DNA of 64,000 nt from Liolophura sinensis (Eukaryota; Mollusca; Polyplacophora; Chitonida; Chitonidae): contig NC_088307.1 in NCBI RefSeq assembly GCF_032854445.1, positions 9,250,017 through 9,314,016 of the forward strand. Direction: 5' to 3'. Made by a program: the position numbers and the translations under genes. Shown piece by piece: positions 38,401 through 47,400 of the stretch (the stretch's first letter is position 1; each line of letters opens with the position of its first letter). The notes beneath the pieces are model-generated. The model worked only from the letters and a program-made list of their open reading frames with translations, had not been told where the DNA came from and did no database searches.

Positions 38401-41400
38401 ATTTGCTTGGTGTTCTACGCCGTACTCAAGAATATTTCACTTATACAACGTCAGCCAACATTATAATGGGAGGAAACAGAGCGCGAGGGAAACCCACAAC
38501 CATCCGCAGGTTGATGTCAGACCAGTATATAAATGTGCAAGGCTGGAATTAATGATAGCCAGTCTTCCTTACAAAATGACTTTGACAGAGCTGTATGATT
38601 ACGTTAGTGAAGTGTTTTTCTGACCCAAACGTGGTGGTGTCGTGGGAAGTGTACATGGGATAGTCTGCAGCAGCCTGTGTGGATGGTTGTGGATTTTCTC
38701 CCACCATATGGGAAGGTGTGTAGCAGCCTGTGGATGGTAATGGTTTTTCTCCCACCATAATGCTGGTTGCCCTTGTATAAGTGAAATATTCCTGAATCCG
38801 GCGTAAAACACCGCAATCATTCCTTCAAAAACAGTCCTTCTGTTCAACTATTGAGGACAGCTGCATGTACAAACATACCACACATTTATCTAATTCTGTA
38901 ATTCCACTATAAAGCTTACAGCCAGCAGCTAGGTGTTTAGTGCATTTCACACTATTATGTTTCTTTTGATAAGTTTAGCATTTATCAAATGCCACATTCT
39001 GCTTGCTTCTGATTGATTCATCCACCTTCTAGGGCCACCTAAGAGCTTCTCTTCAAACATGAAATGTGATGATTTCCTTATCAGAAAAACTTAGGTGTTA
39101 TTATCAAATTTATTAGTTCAAGGCTATTTAGTGCTTTTGAAAGTCCAGTTTTACATACCAAACTTTGGGTGAAATACGGGATTTCATCTTTGTATTTTTA
39201 AATTTACTTTAATAACATAGTGAAATACTAAAACTCAGCAAATGATTTTTTTCAATTCCAGACTACAGGAAGTGGAGGAGGGGGCTGTTGGTGGCCGCGA
39301 CTCTCCAGGCATTGGTGCTTTTCCTGTCAGTGACCGTTCCAAACAGAACAGAACACAGGCAGATCAGACATCAGTGACAGGAGATCTCACCGAGAGTGAT
39401 ATTAGTGATTTTGACCTCCAAGGAAGAAGAGCTCCACAGGATAGAAGATCCCAAGATGAATCATGGGATCAGTCAAGTTTGGATGATGACAGATATGGTG
39501 AGAGTGGGAATGATAATTTATTGCTGGTTTGAACTTTTTTGTTGCAATTTTTACTGAAGGACAATGGTGAATGTGAGGAAACAGTTGCTTGTAAAATGCT
39601 TGCCTTTCTGTCCTGGGTAAACATGAAATGTATTTTCAGATCTGGCATTGGCCTGGGAATTTGGAGGTTGTGGGGTGATAATAAGCGGTTGATGGTGCTC
39701 ATGTGGCCGCTGGAGTAGTGTAGCATTCATTGAAAATCACGTGTCTTTCAGCAATATGGATATCTGTACCTCACAAGCATTTGTCAGTAACTTGCCTGTC
39801 ATTTACACCAGGCACTCCAGTTTCCTCTACCCGTAATACAGATTGCCAATGTATAAGTGAAAAATTTGTGTTAATCAGCAATCCAGTAATTAAATAAAAT
39901 AAAGTAATTAAATTTAATATCACTTTACAATCCTAATACATTGTTCTGCTGGAATTAAACTGTATTATTACAGCTCTTATTAGTTTATAGGGGCCTCCTT
40001 GGCTCAGTTGGTTAGCGCGCTAGCTCAGCGTAATGACCCAGAGACCTCTCACCAATGCGGTCGCTGTGAGTTCAAGTCCAGCTCATGCTGGCTTCCTCTC
40101 CGGCCCTAAGTGGGAAGGTTTGCCAGCAACCTGTGGATGGTCGGGGGTTTCTCCCGGGCTCTGCCTACCATAATGCTGGCCACCGTCATATAAGTGAAAT
40201 ATTCTTGAGTACGGCGTAAAACATCAATCATTTAAATTTCATTTATTAGTTCATAAGCTAAAACATTGTTGTTGTTATCTTTTGTTTTGTCTCTTGTCAG
40301 ATCCACATGGTACCCAAACCGGTCAGCAAGCAAGACAGCTGTCATCTGAGAAGAAAACTGTCAACAATCCATCTTCTCGCCAGCAATCCAAAACAGAGCT
40401 CCAAACACCAAAGAAAAAAACCAAACCCCAAGTTTATTACAGCGAGGATTCAGAGTCTGAAGAAGAAGAAGAATTTAAACTGTTACCTCAAGGTTCAAGG
40501 TCATTGGCTGGGCAGCAATCTAGGTCAGGGTCGGTGTCCAGTGATAGGCCAAGGTCACAGCAAGGTTATTACGTGAAACAGAGGAGAGAGTCAGGCTCCG
40601 AATCAAGTGAACGGCCAAGGTCACAGCAAGGTCGTTATCCTAAGCAGAGGACTGAGTCAGGATCAGTATCGAGTGACAGGTCAAGGTTACATGAGAAACC
40701 TAGGCCCGTTTCAGCCAATGAAATGTCAAGGACTGCTGAGAGACTAGGGTCTGGCTCTCGGCGTGGATCACGTGACTCACATTCTGACTCTTTGGAAAGG
40801 TCACAGGGTAGGGCTAACCATTTCCAGAGGTCACGGCCTCGTTCTGGCTCAGGTGATAAAGTGACAGGTAGAAAGTATGCTACAGACAAACGTTTAAGGG
40901 ATGGATCCACTGGCAGCCAGCAAGAACACAATTCTACATTTTCAGTGGATGACGAATCAGAAGGAAGCATTCAGTCTGCAAGAGGTCACCAGAGGTCAAG
41001 GTCAAAGGAAAGTAGCACAAACTCATTTAAAACTGACAGTGTCAAAGGTCATGGATCAGAAAGCAGTCCCAAGGTTTATAGTAACAGGTGTGTATTGTGT
41101 CTTGGCTTTTTTTTTATAAATTGCTGTGCATTACTTTTTCTTTAGTATACATGAGTTCCATATGATATTTGTTCATACATTGTCAAATACCTTGTAAAAC
41201 TTTGACATACAGTACTTTGCTTTGCAAATACAGAGCAGGGATGCTGTCTTAGCGTAGTTTTCAAGCACATTTAATACCATTGTTCTACATGTCTTCTCAG
41301 TTGTCATCGGCAATTCTAGTGTCGTGAAGTTATTCAAACTGAAGCTTTACACTTAAAGTGGAATTATTCAAACCAAATATAACTCCTAGAACACTTTAGA

Positions 41401-44400
41401 ATGAATAATTATGGCTTTGATGCCCGTTCAACAATATTGCAGCCAGTATTGTGTCTCCAGGGCATTGATTACACTGTCTGATAATCAATATGGCCACTCA
41501 GTCCACTCTGACAACGCAAACTTACATTTACATTTCTACTGAGCTAGATAGGAATGTACTCCCAAGGACAAATTTGCTAAAGCCACAGCCTGACACTAGC
41601 ACGAGTAAACCAACCACAGGAATGCCTTTCTTCTCACACAGTTGTAAAATGTTGACTTTGTACTGTTACATTGACTTCTGTGTTTGTGTCAGCGCGAAAA
41701 CTTACTGTAGTGTGGCTTTCTCAACAAAACCCTGAACAAATTGGCACACTGCCAAATACCTGTCATTCAACTCACCTGTGGTCATTACTAGACTGTGGTT
41801 TGAATTTATAGATGAAGGACTTGAGCTCTGAGTGCTGTTGTTAACTGGCTTAGCTGTGAGAGGCGGCAAAAATAAACTGCGCGTTCAGACAAGACGTGTG
41901 TGTCACCCAGCAGAGTTAAGTCTCTGATTTGAAGTTTAGCACATGCTAATCAAGGGGTGCTCTGGGTGAATAAGCTTTCTGTTTAATGCATAGAACGGTG
42001 GTTTGATCATGTAAAGCTGCTGTGAAAAGGCTTCAAAAGCCTTGAAGCTCAAAAATCATCATCAAACTATAGGTAGAGAGACTTCTGCAAAGATGAAATG
42101 ATTATTGTATAGAATTAATAGAATAAGGATTTAAAAGTGAAGTTTTTCCTGTCACAATGCGTGAGAAGGGCATTGCCATGGCCAGGTAAGGTATGAAGGT
42201 GTCACACATTTATTTGAATGGTGTTTAATACTATACTCAAGAATTCCCACTTCCTGACGTTGAGACATCCATTAGTGACTGAAAAAGTGAATTAGACCTG
42301 CCAACAGTGAAAAGGTGAAAGAATCCTTTTCATGGTGCGATTGTCAATTTGGTGGGTGATCACAACTTTGTGTAGACAAAACTGCTTTGCAATGATCCAG
42401 CAGAGCTGTTCATATTGACAGAGGAATGCATTGAAGAAAAATCTAAATCCCAAGACCCAAATTGGCCACTCATTTTGATCTATTTGCTGTAATTCAGAGA
42501 CTGTCAGTTTACAAGTTTGTTACTTTGTGTTGCTGTATGGCCTGTTTGATATGCATGGATTCATCCTCATTTATGAATCTTGTTACATTTGTTATGCATC
42601 GCAAGGTATTACATGTTAGGTGACGTCTGAGGTATTACGTCATTTAAGGTGCTGTGAACATCTGCATGTTACATGCTTACATGTTAAGTGACAGTTGTTC
42701 ACATATTTAGTTACATGAATGAATATGAGGTGTACATGTACCCTCTACAATAAGAGTGCTATCAATTCTTTCAAAACTAAATTGATAGTTTATTTGTAAA
42801 AGTTACCAGTGTTTATAATTTACATATATTTTTGAGAGATTGCTGGTATTTATAACAGTTTGAAATATTTGTACTTTCTAATATTGATTTGAGAATAAGT
42901 TAATGCTACAGCATATGCATTGTTTTTCTCTGTGATCACATGTGCTTAGCAAGTTACTGTTTACATAAGACCTTGTTGACAGATATAAAAGGGGCTTTTT
43001 GCAGTTAGAGTTTGTTTTCTGAATCATTTTACATTTTTTTCTTTTTCTAGCTCGAGACTAAAGGCTTTACAGAAAGAAATTGAACGACTGAAAGACGATG
43101 TGAAAAAAGTTAATGACGGCGACAAGCCTGAAGCTTCCAATGTATCCCAGAAACCTCAGCTCCGGTACAACCCGGATAACCCGTTTGGGTTTATGGAGGG
43201 TCAGGAAACGACATATCCACGCCGACGAGCCAACTCTTTCTCAGGAAGTCCTGCAAGACAGTATGATGATTGGCTAATGTTTCAGCCATCGCTACCACAA
43301 CAATGCTTTGATCAACAACAACATCAGCAGCAATCTGTTTCCAGGAGAAATGGAGACGATTTAGATGGCGTACAACAAAACAGCAGAAGATCACGTAACG
43401 CCACCAAACAATATCGGCGGCCGTTTTCAGCAAACCTAGCAGAATCTAGCGAGAGAAACTTTGTGCAGTCACATGACGGTGATGATGATGATGAGGATTA
43501 TGTGCAAAATCATCCTCTCGGAATTTACCGTCGCTATGGAAACAGAACACGGCGCTACAGTGAGGATCCTTCTGATCGCCAGAGATGGGCCAGTAGGGCA
43601 TACCGCTCCGCACGAAATGGAGGTAGGGCTTATCCTCTGAGCTCTGAGGAATCAAGCCAACCATATTCAGACGCTGTCGCCATGGACACCACTGCTCCGC
43701 CCCAATATCTCATTCCATCTGGTTACGTGTATTATTCCAGCGGAGTTGAACCAGAGAATGTTCAGTACGTGGCTCAGCCTATGCTATCATCAAGTCCAAT
43801 AAGAGGACGGTCTCCTTCCAGAGTCGGACCTATGGTGGTGGAACAGGGATTCTCAAATACTGGGATGGATCCACAGGTGCCTATGTACACTATGCAGCCT
43901 GCGGTATGCCCCCATTGTGGGAGAACATCCTATCATACCCATGGTGCATTTGTGTTTCCTGCACAACAGGATGAGGAAATGGTTACATCTGGGTGAGTGG
44001 ATGGTAGCAAAATATTTAAATAGTAAAATTCTGTATCTTCACAACCTCTTCGCACGGTAACAATATTATTCACCGAAAGAGAGCAGGTCGTGACCAAGTG
44101 GTTAAGGTACTTACCTTTCATTCGCAGGGTGAAATGTTTTCTCTGAGCCTTGGTAGAAATTCTCTCATGTTGTCTTACATGAGGCTCATGACAAGTCACA
44201 CATAAATATTATTGATGGTTCACTCAGGGTGCTAAACATTCCCTCTGTGTGTAATTGTACCATATGTGAAATCATAAAAAAAAACATTCACCCTAAAAAA
44301 GTTGAACACATCTGTCGTTAAACACATTACATAACATACATATAGGAAAATGTAAGACAATGTGTAAATACCCTAATTCCTCAACCTTTTTGTATGTGAA

Positions 44401-47400
44401 AGAGCAACTTTTAGTGCAATTTATGCGCATTTTTAATTTGATTTTGTAGACAACCAACGACATTGGTTGAGTTGACTAATTTCAGGGCTTCAAAAGAATA
44501 TAAACTTTGTCAGTCTACACAGAATATTGTCTTCAGAATATGCTTTAAAAAAACACATTGCAAACGTGCGAAAAGTTGAAGAATTACAGTAATGTCTATT
44601 AAAAGGGACTAATACTTTATAAACAAAAACACGTCATCAGGGGATTTACAAAAATCATGGCATACAATGTACATGTAAACAGTGTTGTTGTTGTTATTTA
44701 GACTTTCTAGATCTACATGTATTTACACATATCTACATGTATTATTGCTTTTTATTCTCACTTTCACCAGCTTCCACTGACATTTTCTCATGGTGAAGAC
44801 ATTATGCATGGATTTTAAAAACAACATGGATGAGCTAATGTAATTGCAGTCCCCTAATGATGCCAGAAATTTAGTTCTCCTGACAATGTCAAAATAAAGT
44901 GTGAAAATATTGAATCAAAATGAGCCTTTTGTTTTTTCAAAGTAACACTGCTGGTGTATTGCGTTGAACTAACTAGTGGAACACAAGGTTTCTAATCTAA
45001 TTGCTTTTCATCCTCATGTCATTTTTCCACCAACATCAAATCTTTATAATATGAGTGTGGATTATATGTTGCACTATAGACTATAGGTAAGGCTATACAT
45101 GGGAAAACTGGTTATCAACTTACCAGGTGCTGGTGGTTTTTACTGTGCAGTCCGGTTTCCTCTGCCCTTATAGCTGACTCTTATTGTATAAACGAAAAAA
45201 CCTTGAGTATATCTTGTCGATCATTCAGTGGACTTCAGCTAACAAAATCTTGACATTTACATGATAATTTTCTATTTCCAGTGCTGATGTCCTTCAGCTG
45301 AGGCGCGGTAGACGACGCTCCAAAAGTCACCAGCGCTCACGCTCTCTCTCCAGACAGCGTTACTACTCGCCAGACCGCAGTCCTCACAGACAGCGATACT
45401 TTGTCAGAGAATTCAGCAGGAACCAATCAGATACTGAATCTGAGGATGAAAGGCCGCGACCCAGATACAGAGCAAGGTATGATCAGTGCTATTAACTCAT
45501 GAAATTAAATTTCCTGTTTTAGAATTCATACATGTGTAATTTACACATCTTTTTTTTTTAACTGTTTGAAATCATTTTGATGCTCAATAGAATCTCATTT
45601 TTTATGATCATGTAGATTGTCTGTTGATTGTTATATTTCCTTGAAGTGAAATACTGACAATTCCAAAAGAAAATTGTCACATAAACATTTGTGAAAATAT
45701 GTTTGTGTGGGAAGGGAGAGTGGAGAGGGGGCTACATGTAGGAAACCGTCTGCTCTAAAGTGATGATTGGCGCGGGACTGATTGATTTTACATTTCAAAG
45801 CCCAGGCTAACAAGGCTGTAGATTTTCTGTGTGATTTCGCTCTGTCCTAACGTGAGGAAGTTTGTCAGGTACTGTATGGCAGCTAACTAAAAGTTAGGTG
45901 GGTTGATTTTGTGCTCTGTCGCTCAAGTCTTTTCCAACCTTGCCATTTTTGTATTAACAAGATATTTTTAAGTATAATATTAAACCTCAATTAAAAAAAA
46001 TAAATAAATACAAAGTTCCTAACCAGAGACTGATTCTACAAAGACATTTCTGACTCAATCCAAAACTTAACACCCCTTCACAATGCTTAGCTTTTGATCC
46101 CAGAAATTGAAATTTAGGCATATTTGTTATAAGACACCCTTCGTTATTAAAGTGGTCAAACTTTTAATTACAGGTGCCCAAAATATTGACTTTCAGAACT
46201 GGCATGACAAGGCTTATGTTAACTTTAGGCAGTTTATTTTATTTCTTAAATTCTGCTTCAGTAGTCCACATTTTTCCTGAAATAAAACTATGTAACTTAC
46301 AAATTTTGGTCCCGCTGACTATAGTTTTTATATGCCCCAGGTCTAGAAGTGTGTCAAGGTCACGGAGCTTGTCAAGGTCAAAAGGCCATCAATCTCGTCG
46401 GTACCGAAGGTCAAGGTCAGGCTCTGTTGTCCGGCCAGAAGATACTGACAGTGACTCGACACTTTCAGGGGTACGATTTTGTTAAACATTTCTACAATTA
46501 AGTAGTTCCATATCTCATTCCATTTATCTCGTAACTGATATAATCATTGAACATCATCTCATTTTCATTACCTCGTTATGACAGTGGCATTAATTAGCAT
46601 ACATACACTAATTAAAGCATCATACTTATAGTGGGTTCCCCCTGGGTTTCCTCCCTCCATAATGCTGGCTGCCAACGTATATTAAGACCATAAAACACCA
46701 AATCAAATAAATAAATATAATGGGGCTCATTCATGCCATCGATCCTCTCTACAAAGGGAAACAAAACCTTACAACTTATAATACAGCAGTGTCCTTTACT
46801 TACATGTACTTGAACAACACAACCATTCAGCACCAACACAACTGATCATGAATAATAATAGCTGGAATCGTTATCCAAGTACGTGCAGGTAGAGGGCGCT
46901 GCTGTTTTATGAGTTGTAAGGTTTGTCTCCCTTTGAGGAGGGCAGGGCAACCCTATTGAACATAAGTTGCTAATAAAACTTTAAAAAATCGGAAAAGCGT
47001 CATATTCTTCTTCCTTCCATTTTAATGAAACAAATCATATATTTCACATTTAGAAAATGTCATGTATTTCATCATCATTTGAATTTAAACATGTATATTT
47101 AAAACATAGCTACATGCAGTTTGCCAGATCTTGAATTATGAGCACGTATTATTTCCAAGAATGTTGTCATTTGGATTTGAAAAATAATAACATCATTCAT
47201 ACTGTTTGTTTTTTATGAGTTTCTTGGTTTATGCTTCTTTTCTCACACTAAATTGTGTAAATATAGGTTTCCTGTGGTGTCAGGGCAAGTGTTATTTTTT
47301 ACCTAGTGGGTGTCACATTGTGACTGGGTGGGGTGTTGCATTATGACTGGGTGGGGTGTCACATTGTGGCAGGGTGAGGTGTCACATTGTGGCAGGGTGG

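Larger units (their letters stand above)
37331..39261 (+). other. Intron 9
   Basis: GTGGGT to CAATTCCAG. It holds two SINE fragments (38.40 and 38.67 kb) and a family 5 copy (about 39128-39190). The rest shows no exon. Confidence 0.75.
43993..45281 (+). other. Intron 12
   Basis: GTGAGT to CTATTTCCAG. It has a tRNA-like retroposon head near 44083-44160, a MITE family 1 copy (44.37-44.59 kb) and a decayed SINE piece near 45115-45225. Confidence 0.75.

Noticed and set aside
40500..41060. Many AGGTCA words, resembling nuclear-receptor half sites
   Set aside because: They fall in exon 11 and 14 coding sequence, where AGG TCA encodes Arg-Ser; codon content explains them.
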